Origin: a virus
Reading direction: 5' to 3' (one strand)
Virus record (IMG/VR): IMGVR_UViG_3300035181_000091
Location: 1 to 28,173 of that record
Length of the DNA stretch: 28,173 nt
Part shown: piece by piece, positions 8,473 through 15,737 of the stretch
Numbering within the stretch: the stretch's first letter is position 1
How the letters are laid out: the number at the start of each line of letters is the position of its first letter
Made by a program: the position numbers and the translations under genes
Notes under the pieces: generated by a model
The model's database searches: none
What the model was told of the DNA's origin: nothing
The model's input: the letters and a program-made list of their open reading frames with translations, nothing else

Positions 8473-9927
8473 ATGGCAGTCATCGATGGCGGTAGCAGCA
8501 CCGCGGGAAAGGCCGATGTCACTACCGACCACGAGCTGGCGGTAGCGCTTCAGCGCGACGCGACCAAGTCCGGCTTCGCCGCCATGGTGGCAGAGCTAGA
8601 CAGCGGCGCAATCTCTGGCACCCGCGTCATGCGAACGCTGCGGGCGTCGCGCTTCCGCCGACTCCAGGTCTCGAGCGATCAGGTGATCTTCGACGAGTCC
8701 TTCTCGTCCACCGCACAGAACACCACCAAGTGGCGTTCCGCGGCGACTACCTTCACCCTGGGCCTAGCGTCTGGCTACGTCTCGTTCAACAACAGCCTCG
8801 TGACCACGGCCGCCTCGAGCCAGATCTATCAGACATGGCGTGTCTTCCCGCTGACTGGGCAGACCATCATGGCGTTCGAAGCGATGACGCTTATCTCCGC
8901 AGCACCCCCGTCCAACTGGACAGCCAACATTGGCTTTGCAGCAGCGAACGTCGGTGCTGCGCCGTACACGCCCACGGACGGCGTGTACTTCCGCGTCAAC
9001 AGCTCAGGTCTCTATGGCGTCCTGAACTACAACGGCACAGAGACCGTGTCAGGGCTTCTACTCCCGGCGGCCAACATCCCGATCAACACCAACATCGGAC
9101 TCAGCGTTCGCGTGAGCCAGGGCGAGACCGAGTTCTGGTACTCGGGCGTGGACAACGTCTGGACTCTGCTTGCCGCAATGGAGACCCCGGTCGCTAACGG
9201 CCAGCCGTTCTCCACCGGCGCAGTCCCGTTCACACTCCAGCTGAACCAGCCCGGTGCCGCATCGGCAGCTGTCAGCATCAAGTTCTCGGATGTCACTGTC
9301 TGGAACTCCGATGACATGACCAACAAGCTGAACACCCACGTGGCCGCGCTTCGCGGGATGCACTCGTCGCAGGGCCAGGACGGCGGCACGCTCGGCAGCA
9401 CGGCGCTCTACACGAACAGCCTTGCCGCAGGCGCCGGTGCCGCACTGACCAACACCACTGCTGCTGCGGGCTCCGGCCTGGGCGGTCAGTTCTCTGTCCT
9501 GCCGACCCTGGCAGCCGGAACCGACGGCATCCTCTGCTCGTACCAGAACCCGGCAGGCTCGGCCACGCAGATGCCGCGTCAACTGGTCATCACCGGTCTC
9601 CGAATGCAGGGGACCATCACGACAGTGCTCGCGGGTGGTCCGCTGGTCTACGCGATCTCGCTTGCTTACGGCCACACGGCGGTCTCGATTGCGACAGCTG
9701 AGGCCATCAACGCCAAGGCCGCGCGACGTATCCCGCTGGGCATCGACGCAGCGTACCCCGCAACAGCAGCTGTCGGCGTCACAGGGTCGCCGCTGGACTT
9801 CAAGTTCTCGACGCCCATCGTCGTGAACCCCGGCGAGTTCATCGCGGTTGTCCTCAAGAACTTCGGGACCGTGACCACTACAGGCGTCATCACGTACCTG
9901 GTCGGGTTCGAAGGCTACTGGGACTGA
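8473..9927 (+). CDS. Virion structural / minor tail protein
   Basis: I chose ATG 8473 because gaggag (8460-8465) sits 7 bases before it; an in-frame TTG at 8458 overlaps the end of the fibre gene and lacks such a site. The 484-residue product has a short helical head (TDHELAVALQRDATKSGF). A jelly-roll-like beta domain follows at about residues 60-285, rich in Asn/Thr/Ser and aromatic residues, of the concanavalin type (VIFDESFSS to VSIKFSDVTVWN). The C-terminal domain (about 345-484, ICSYQNPAGSATQMPRQL, LAYGHTAVSIATAEA, VVNPGEFIAVVLKNFG, GYWD) resembles a domain found in virion proteins of many phages. It follows the fibre gene directly and probably works with it at the tail or head surface; the exact place is unknown. 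Confidence 0.7.
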   Translation: MAVIDGGSSTAGKADVTTDHELAVALQRDATKSGFAAMVAELDSGAISGTRVMRTLRASRFRRLQVSSDQVIFDESFSSTAQNTTKWRSAATTFTLGLASGYVSFNNSLVTTAASSQIYQTWRVFPLTGQTIMAFEAMTLISAAPPSNWTANIGFAAANVGAAPYTPTDGVYFRVNSSGLYGVLNYNGTETVSGLLLPAANIPINTNIGLSVRVSQGETEFWYSGVDNVWTLLAAMETPVANGQPFSTGAVPFTLQLNQPGAASAAVSIKFSDVTVWNSDDMTNKLNTHVAALRGMHSSQGQDGGTLGSTALYTNSLAAGAGAALTNTTAAAGSGLGGQFSVLPTLAAGTDGILCSYQNPAGSATQMPRQLVITGLRMQGTITTVLAGGPLVYAISLAYGHTAVSIATAEAINAKAARRIPLGIDAAYPATAAVGVTGSPLDFKFSTPIVVNPGEFIAVVLKNFGTVTTTGVITYLVGFEGYWD

Positions 9928-9933
9928 CGGGAC

Positions 9934-9965
9934 TGCGGCATTACGCGCCGCACGCCTGGTACTGT
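9934..9965 (+). promoter_or_regulatory. Short hairpin and candidate -10 element before the 106-residue gene
   Basis: Six-base arms tgcggc (9934-9939) and gccgca (9947-9952) could form a weak hairpin just after the upstream stop codon. TACTGT (9960-9965) follows, matching TANNNT, 24 bases before the GTG start at 9990. No -35 box is seen. This is weak evidence for a terminator-promoter junction. Confidence 0.25.
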
Positions 9966-9989
9966 GTAACTACGTTCTAGGAGGCTATC

Positions 9990-10310
9990 GTGACGCTCGC
10001 TCGCAATCCGTTCGGCCCGCTCATCTCCGGCCACAAGTCGAACGCCGTAGAGCCCGCCGAGAAGGTCGCTGCGCCCGCAGCCGCCCAGACACCCGCACCC
10101 GCAGCTCCCGCCGCGCCTGAGGCCATTGAGGTCCCGAAGGGCACCGTTCCCGAGATCCTCGAGTGGGTCGGCGACGACCTCGAGAAGGCTCAGGCCGCGC
10201 TCGACGCTGAGCACGAGAGCAAGAACTCGCGCAAGGGACTCGTGCACGAGCTCGAGCAGCTCCTCGAGACTGACGACGCTGAGGGCGACTCGGACGCTGA
10301 CGACGAGTAG
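9990..10310 (+). CDS. Conserved small acidic phage protein, unknown function
   Basis: A 106-residue protein starting with GTG after a strong ribosome binding site (aggagg, 9979-9984). Residues about 20-45 are an Ala/Pro linker. Residues 48-92 are a compact helical module (VPKGTVPEILEWVGDDLEKA followed by AQAALDAEHESKN) that I recognise as recurring in actinophage proteins near the connector genes. The last 13 residues are nearly all Asp/Glu. The stop is 2 bases before the next start, so it belongs to the connector operon. The module may mediate protein contact, but no function can be given. Confidence 0.65.
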   Translation: MTLARNPFGPLISGHKSNAVEPAEKVAAPAAAQTPAPAAPAAPEAIEVPKGTVPEILEWVGDDLEKAQAALDAEHESKNSRKGLVHELEQLLETDDAEGDSDADDE

Positions 10311-10312
10311 TC

Positions 10313-10792
10313 ATGGCTGACTACCGCGACGTAGAGGACTACCAGCGACTCGCCGCGTTCCTCGTCAACCTACGGGACACGATCATTGCGACCTTCGAGT
10401 CGTACGAGATCGACATTCCCGCACGTCGCATCATCACGATGGGCCTGCCGCCGTACGACTGTGAGCAGCTCACCGTGTCGCTCATCCAGATGTACTACGG
10501 GCTTCCCGGCGCCCAGGCGCAGACGCCCCAGCGATGCGACGGGCCGATCACCGCCGTCGTGGCCGTGCAAGTCCTACGCGCCATCCCGCTCGGCGACATG
10601 AGCGGCAACCCGCCAAAGCCAGAAGACGCGACCAACTCGGTGCTCGCGCAGGTCACCGACGCCTGGGCGCTCATGCGCTCGCTTGCGGCTCTAGACGAGT
10701 TTGGCCTCGGCGTCATTGCGGATGTCGTCTCGGCTGAGCCGCAGGGCGGCTACGACGGTCCAGTGCTCACCCTGACGATGGCGGTGCCGTGA
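10313..10792 (+). CDS. Connector / tail-terminator-like protein
   Basis: A 159-residue protein whose start ATG lies 2 bases after the upstream stop, with little ribosome binding site, which suggests coupled translation. The central motif DCEQLTVSLIQMYYGLPG, then PQRC and a beta stretch AVVAVQVLRAIPL, is characteristic of a conserved actinophage protein found between the adaptor and the HK97 gp10-like gene. In that position siphoviruses encode stopper and tail-terminator proteins. The order adaptor, this protein, gp10-like protein, tail chaperones supports a tail-terminator or head-tail joining role. The assignment is from context and general pattern; no structure-level motif proves it. Confidence 0.55.
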   Translation: MADYRDVEDYQRLAAFLVNLRDTIIATFESYEIDIPARRIITMGLPPYDCEQLTVSLIQMYYGLPGAQAQTPQRCDGPITAVVAVQVLRAIPLGDMSGNPPKPEDATNSVLAQVTDAWALMRSLAALDEFGLGVIADVVSAEPQGGYDGPVLTLTMAVP

Positions 10793-11199
10793 TGGCTAAG
10801 GACATCGTCTTCGTGCCCAACGAGATCGGCATCATGTCGCTCTACCAGGGCGACGGCTCGCCCGTCGTCCGGCACATGCGTCGCAAGGCAAACCAGACAA
10901 GTCAGCTCGCCAAGCTTCGCGTTGGCAAGCAGACCGGCCGACTCGCCGAGAGCATTCGCGTCTGGCCCACCCAGTACGGCGCCGGCGGCGCTCCGTACGT
11001 GCGTATCGGCTCGCGTCTCAACTACTCGCTCATGCACCACACCGGAACGCGCCCTCACATCATTCGGGCCAAGGGCGGCGGAATGCTCAGCTTCAACACC
11101 AGAAACGGCCACGTGTTTGCTACAGTAGTCAAGCACCCAGGCACTCGTGCCAACTGGTACCTGAAGCGCGCACTCGAAGTAGCAATGAGCACGTCCTAA
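10792..11199 (+). CDS. HK97 gp10-like neck / tail completion protein
   Basis: A 135-residue basic protein. The start ATG 10792 overlaps the previous stop codon by one base (TGATG); a GTG at 10789 is also possible. Family hallmarks are RVGKQTGRLAESIRVW in the middle, YVRIGSRLNYSLMHHTGTRPH after it, and HPGTRANWYLKRAL near the end. HK97 gp10-like proteins act at the tail end that meets the head and often come just before the tail assembly chaperones, as here. All expected blocks are present and the length is normal for the family. Confidence 0.8.
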   Translation: MAKDIVFVPNEIGIMSLYQGDGSPVVRHMRRKANQTSQLAKLRVGKQTGRLAESIRVWPTQYGAGGAPYVRIGSRLNYSLMHHTGTRPHIIRAKGGGMLSFNTRNGHVFATVVKHPGTRANWYLKRALEVAMSTS

Positions 11200-11226
11200 C
11201 CGACACATGATGGAGAGACCCCAACG

Positions 11227-11637
11227 ATGACACGACACAAGGACTTCGGCTCCGAGCCCGTTGCAAACGAACCGGTGACGTTCACCCTTCACGGCCAGGC
11301 GTTCACCGCCGCGCCTGCGATCCAGGGCGCGTACCTTCTCCACTTCGTCTCTCAGGCTGACTCCGGAGACGGCGGCCAGGCTTCTGCGGCTCTCATGTCG
11401 TTCTACCAGCGCGTGCTCGCTCCCGAATCGTGGGAGCGTTTCGAGAAGCTCATCAACGACCCGGACACTATCGTGTCGATTGAGCAGCTGACCGAGATCG
11501 TCGGGTGGATGGTGAGCGAGTACACGAAGCGCCCTACGCCGGGGTCCTCGAGCTCGTCTCCTGGGCCCTCGATCGCTGGCCCTACATCGACGGCGCTGCC
11601 CTACTCGCCGGCGTCGACCTCACCGAGCTACCAGTAG
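11227..11637 (+). CDS. Tail assembly chaperone, short form (lambda gpG-like)
   Basis: A 136-residue protein upstream of the tape measure gene. Residues 1-100 form the chaperone domain (PVTFTLHGQAFTAAPAIQGA; MSFYQRVLAPESWERFEKLI). The last 30 residues are a Ser/Pro/Thr-rich tail that looks like out-of-frame filler, typical of gpG proteins whose gene overlaps a second reading frame. Start ATG 11227 has a gagaccccaacg leader with a weak ribosome binding site. The protein is expected to coat the tape measure during tail assembly and not to stay in the virion. Most ribosomes should make this form. Confidence 0.82.
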   Translation: MTRHKDFGSEPVANEPVTFTLHGQAFTAAPAIQGAYLLHFVSQADSGDGGQASAALMSFYQRVLAPESWERFEKLINDPDTIVSIEQLTEIVGWMVSEYTKRPTPGSSSSSPGPSIAGPTSTALPYSPASTSPSYQ

Positions 11638-11939
11638 ACCGAGCGCTCAACGTCATTCAGTCGATGGTCTCCACGGAAGCCGTCGTCGAGAAGGAAGAGC
11701 ACGAAGCCCGCGAGCTCGTCCGGTCAAAGCTCGATCGCATGCTGAAGACCGGAGCGTTCGGTCGCGGCCGCAAGATCTACGCTGGCGACGAGTGGGTCGA
11801 CGAGGAGAACTACTCGACCTCTCCTGGCCGAGAAGTTCAGTATGTCCCGGCAGTCCCCGACGACGCGACGCCCGAGGAAATGGCTCGATACGTCAAGCCG
11901 TTCGACCCGACTGCATCGCTCGGCGCCCCTCTGGGGTAA
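11227..11939 (+). CDS. Tail assembly chaperone, long form made by -1 frameshift (gpGT-like)
   Basis: A second open frame, one base back from the first, runs to the stop at 11939. It is closed upstream by a TGA at 11481, so the shift must occur between 11484 and 11637. The shifted part encodes ELVSWALDRWPYIDG, then DLTELPVDRALNVIQSMVS, an EKEEHEARELVRSKLDRM helix and a tail. This matches the T region of actinophage chaperone fusions and sits just before the tape measure. If the slip is at the GGG codon at 11542-11544, the fusion is 237 residues (106 plus 131). The T part links the chaperone to the tail tube protein in lambda. The exact slip site is inferred. Confidence 0.78.
11538..11544 (+). 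other. Candidate -1 slippery site in the chaperone overlap
   Basis: The zero frame reads acg ccg ggg tcc. A one-base slip back re-pairs GGG (11542-11544) with GGG at 11541-11543, though CCG would re-pair poorly with GCC. This is not a classic X-XXY-YYZ heptamer. Another weaker option is the cct codon near 11533-11535 (to ccc). Confidence 0.35.
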
Positions 11940-11993
11940 GCGACCGCCTAAAGTGGTACGTACGAGACCGGTGTACAAGGGCGGTGACGGCAC

Positions 11994-14900
11994 GTGGCGA
12001 TCGTAGGTGAAGCCTATGTGGTCGTCCGTGCCATCACCACCCAGCTGCGCAAGGACATCGAGAGCGCGGTCAACGACGCCGGAATCAACTTCGACAAGAT
12101 CGGCGCCGAGCACGGGCGACGCTACAGCCAGAGCTTTGGCAACAGCTTCGCCGAAGGAATCCACGGCCACCTGGGGACCGTCCTACAGGACGCGATGGAC
12201 CCCGGTGACATCGGCATCCGTGAGGGCGCCATCCTCGGCGACGGCTTCACCGCGTCCGTCAAGGACTCGGTTTCCACAGGACTTGCTGACATCGGCTCTG
12301 AGGTTGTCCCGGAGCTCGAGAACGTCGGCCGTGACGCCGTCCAAGCCGTCGAGAAGGAAGTCAACGGCAGCGGCGGGATGGGGAACGTCGGCAACAAGGC
12401 CGGCAAGTCCTTTGCCGACGGGCTAGCCAAGGGCGTCATCGGCGTTGTCCAGCTCGCGGGAAAGCTACTGTTCCTGGGCTCGGCCATCTCGGTTGCGGTC
12501 GGCGGCCTGTCCGCTCTTGTCAGCGGGCTGCTCGCTGTCGTCTCAGCGGCAGGGCCAGCTACCGCGGCGCTAGGCGCCTTTGCCGCGCAAGGCCTGACGC
12601 TCGCCGCACAGGCATTCCTCACGTTCAAGCTCGCATTCAGCGGCGTCGGCAAGGCACTGAGCGCGCAGAACTCGCAGATGGCCAAGACGGCCTCGGGCAT
12701 CGGCGGTAAGAGCGGCATTGGCGGATCGGCCGTATCGGCAGCGCAGAAGCTGCTCACGCTCATGCAGCAGCAGGACGCGCTCAGCAACGCGCAGCGCGCC
12801 GTGAAGTCCGCGAACGAGGGCGTCCTTCAGTCCGAGAAGGACCTGGCTGCCGCACGCGAGCAGGCCAAGAAGGACATCCGAGACATCAACGAGTCGCTCC
12901 AGCAGAGCGTCATCGACGAGGGCACGGCGAACATCGCGCTTCAGAAGGCTCGCGAGAAGCTCGCCCTCGTGTCCGAGCTGCCGCCTGACAACCGGCTACG
13001 CCAGGAAGCTCAGCTCGCCTACGACCAGGCTCAGCTGAACTACAAGCAGGCTGTCGAGAAGAACCAGGACCTGACCAAGGAAGCCAACAAGGCTAACAAG
13101 GCAGGGGTCGAGGGCTCGGACACCGTCGTCAAGGCAAAGAAGAACGTTGTCTCGGCGCAGCAGCAACAGGTCGACGCGGCGCGCAACCTGACCGAGGTTC
13201 TGCTTCAGCAGAAGATCGCAGCCGAGCAGGCGAACAAGGCTATGGGCGGCGGCGCCGCAGGCGCCAACGCGCTCAAGACCGCAATGGCCGGGCTGTCGCC
13301 GGCAGCGCAGGCGTTCGTGAAGTACCTGGCCAGCATCAAGCCGGAGCTTGACAAGCTCAAGGCTGCCGCCGGCGAGCAGCTGTTCCCAAAGCTTACGACC
13401 GCAATCCAGATGCTGGTCAAGAACGACTTCCCGCTGTTCGAGGGAATCCTCCGCGACACGGGCGGTGCGCTCGGTGACATCGCCATCGACATCGCCAAGG
13501 TCATCTCATCCGCGCAGGGCATGGGTGACATCAAGACTATTGCCGACGGCAATGTCTCGATCCTAAAGGAGCTCGGGAAGGCGCTCGCCCCGCTGATCTC
13601 GGCGTTCCTCACCCTCACCGCCACCGCCACGCCGTTCATCGTGGGGACCGCGAAGAACATGGCCATCGCGGCTGGGAAGTTCAACGACTTCATCCAGGCG
13701 TCGCGCAAGAGCGGCGACCTCACCAAGTTCTGGGCACAGGCGTGGATCGTCGGCGGTCAGCTCTGGCAGATCGTCAAGAACATTGCGAGCGGACTGTTCT
13801 CGTTCGGCAAGGCTGTCAGCCCCGCCGGCAACCAGCTGATCGACTGGCTCGTGAACGTGACCGGCCGTTGGGCGGACTTCAAGAAGTCGACCGAAGAGCA
13901 GAATGGCCTCAAGACAAGCTTCTCGACTATCGTCACGAACGTTGAGAAGATCCTCGTGCTCTTCGCCCACCTCGGCGCAGCGCTCGGCGACCTGGGCGCT
14001 AACCCGGCCATCGGCAAGACGGCTGACTCGCTCGACAAGAGCGTGCTCCCGCCCCTGACCAAGATCGTCAACCAGCTCATTGACCTGGCTCCGCAGTTCT
14101 CGGAGATACTTGGGAAGCTTGGACCCGTCCTCGACCAGGTCTTCGGGTCCGGCATCATCGACAAGTTCGTTGGAGCGCTTGACACCGTTCTCACGATCCT
14201 CGACAGGATCGCAGGCTCGGACGCATTCAAGGCCATCCGCGGGCCGCTCGCTGACATCACTGCGTCGGTGGCGGCGGCGGGCATCGGCATCAAGGTTGCA
14301 ACCAAGGTAGCCGCGCCGATCATCACAACGGCAAAGGGCATCTCGAACTTCGCCAAGGGCGTCCGCGATGTGGGCGCCGCAGCAGACGAGGCGACAGGCC
14401 TCATGGGGACCTTTGGCGGCGTTGCCAAGAAGGCTTCGGACAAGCTCATCCCAATGGCTAACAGCGTGGTTCCGAAGCTAAAGACAGGGTTTGGCACACT
14501 GCTGGACCGCGTCAAGAGCGGCGGAGACGCCGGGTCCATGAGCCTCGAGCCTCTCGCCAAGGGCTTTGACAAGGTCAAGGGAAAGATCACCGACGCGATC
14601 GGCGCGGTCAAGAACTTCGGTCTCCAGCAGAAGATCGCAGCGGCTGCTACAGCAATCTGGGAAGGCGTGCAGGCAGCGTTCAACGCGGTCATGGCGCTCA
14701 ACCCCATCGTCCTTATCGTCATCGGAATCGGACTGCTCATCGCGGCTATCATCCTGGCCTACAACAAGATCGGCTGGTTCCGAGACTTCGTCAACAATGC
14801 GCTCAAGGATGTGGTTGCGGCGTTCAACTGGATCATCGACGCCGCCAAGGCCGTGTGGCAGTGGATCAGCAGCAACTGGCCTCTGCTGCTCGCGATCATC

Positions 14901-15737
14901 ACCGGCCCGTTCGGGCTCGCGGTCAAGTTCATCATCGATCACTGGGACCAGATCAAGGCCGGTGCGACCAAGGTCAAGGACTGGATCGTCACCACGTTCA
15001 ACACAATCACATCGTTCATCACCGGGCTGCCGGCCCGGTTTGCGTCTGTCGCGTCTGGCATCTGGACGTGGATCACGGACAAGCTCACAACCGCCTGGAA
15101 CGTCCTTGTCGGGCTCGTTACCGGATACGTGTCGTTCTGGGCCCACCTGCCTGGTCGGATCATCTCGGCCGCTAGCGGGATCTTCAGCTGGCTCGGCGAC
15201 CACCTCCGTACAGCGTGGGGAACGATCACCGGGTACTTCACGAACACGGTCATCCCGTTCTTCACCGGGCTGCCGAGCCGGATTGCGACCGCGGCGTCGG
15301 GCATGTGGAACGGCATTCGCACGGCGTTCGTCGGAGCGATCAATGCGATCATCAGCGTGTGGAACAACCTCAGCTTCCCGTCCTTCAGCGTCGGCGGCTG
15401 GAAGGTCGGACCCGTCACCCTGCCGACGATCACCACCCCGTCGTTCGACCTGCCGAACATCAGCCCGATCCGGCTCGCGCTCGGCGGTGTTGTCTCGCCG
15501 TCGCCGGGTGGCACGATTGCACAGATCGCTGAGGCAGGGCGCGCCGAGCGCGTGACGCCGCTCGACAAGGATGGCTTCACGGCGGCCGAGCGTAAGCTCA
15601 TTGCGATGATGAAGGCTGGACAGAGCGGGCCCACCGTGCCGATCACCGTTCACCCGTCCGCAGGCATGGACGAGGTAGAGCTCGCCGCTCAGGTCTCGCG
15701 CCAGGTAGCGTGGACCATGAGGAGGTCGAACGCGTGA
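11994..15737 (+). CDS. Tape measure protein
   Basis: The longest gene of the window, 1247 residues, starting with GTG 11994. It has the usual tape measure features. There is a charged N-terminal part, then a hydrophobic Gly/Ala segment (residues about 140-215). A long coiled-coil zone rich in Gln/Lys/Glu/Ala follows (about 250-420, for example VSAQQQQVDAARNLTEVLL). A strongly hydrophobic helix lies near residues 903-922. Three related Trp-rich repeats with GLP-x-R and ASG motifs lie at about 1008-1125. The C-terminal LALGGVVSPSPGG with AEAGRAERVTPL is common at tape measure ends. At about 1.5 angstrom per residue the family rule predicts a tail near 185 nm. The gene follows the chaperones that should bind it and overlaps the next gene by 4 bases. 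I see no lysozyme or peptidase motif. Confidence 0.93.
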   Translation: MAIVGEAYVVVRAITTQLRKDIESAVNDAGINFDKIGAEHGRRYSQSFGNSFAEGIHGHLGTVLQDAMDPGDIGIREGAILGDGFTASVKDSVSTGLADIGSEVVPELENVGRDAVQAVEKEVNGSGGMGNVGNKAGKSFADGLAKGVIGVVQLAGKLLFLGSAISVAVGGLSALVSGLLAVVSAAGPATAALGAFAAQGLTLAAQAFLTFKLAFSGVGKALSAQNSQMAKTASGIGGKSGIGGSAVSAAQKLLTLMQQQDALSNAQRAVKSANEGVLQSEKDLAAAREQAKKDIRDINESLQQSVIDEGTANIALQKAREKLALVSELPPDNRLRQEAQLAYDQAQLNYKQAVEKNQDLTKEANKANKAGVEGSDTVVKAKKNVVSAQQQQVDAARNLTEVLLQQKIAAEQANKAMGGGAAGANALKTAMAGLSPAAQAFVKYLASIKPELDKLKAAAGEQLFPKLTTAIQMLVKNDFPLFEGILRDTGGALGDIAIDIAKVISSAQGMGDIKTIADGNVSILKELGKALAPLISAFLTLTATATPFIVGTAKNMAIAAGKFNDFIQASRKSGDLTKFWAQAWIVGGQLWQIVKNIASGLFSFGKAVSPAGNQLIDWLVNVTGRWADFKKSTEEQNGLKTSFSTIVTNVEKILVLFAHLGAALGDLGANPAIGKTADSLDKSVLPPLTKIVNQLIDLAPQFSEILGKLGPVLDQVFGSGIIDKFVGALDTVLTILDRIAGSDAFKAIRGPLADITASVAAAGIGIKVATKVAAPIITTAKGISNFAKGVRDVGAAADEATGLMGTFGGVAKKASDKLIPMANSVVPKLKTGFGTLLDRVKSGGDAGSMSLEPLAKGFDKVKGKITDAIGAVKNFGLQQKIAAAATAIWEGVQAAFNAVMALNPIVLIVIGIGLLIAAIILAYNKIGWFRDFVNNALKDVVAAFNWIIDAAKAVWQWISSNWPLLLAIITGPFGLAVKFIIDHWDQIKAGATKVKDWIVTTFNTITSFITGLPARFASVASGIWTWITDKLTTAWNVLVGLVTGYVSFWAHLPGRIISAASGIFSWLGDHLRTAWGTITGYFTNTVIPFFTGLPSRIATAASGMWNGIRTAFVGAINAIISVWNNLSFPSFSVGGWKVGPVTLPTITTPSFDLPNISPIRLALGGVVSPSPGGTIAQIAEAGRAERVTPLDKDGFTAAERKLIAMMKAGQSGPTVPITVHPSAGMDEVELAAQVSRQVAWTMRRSNA

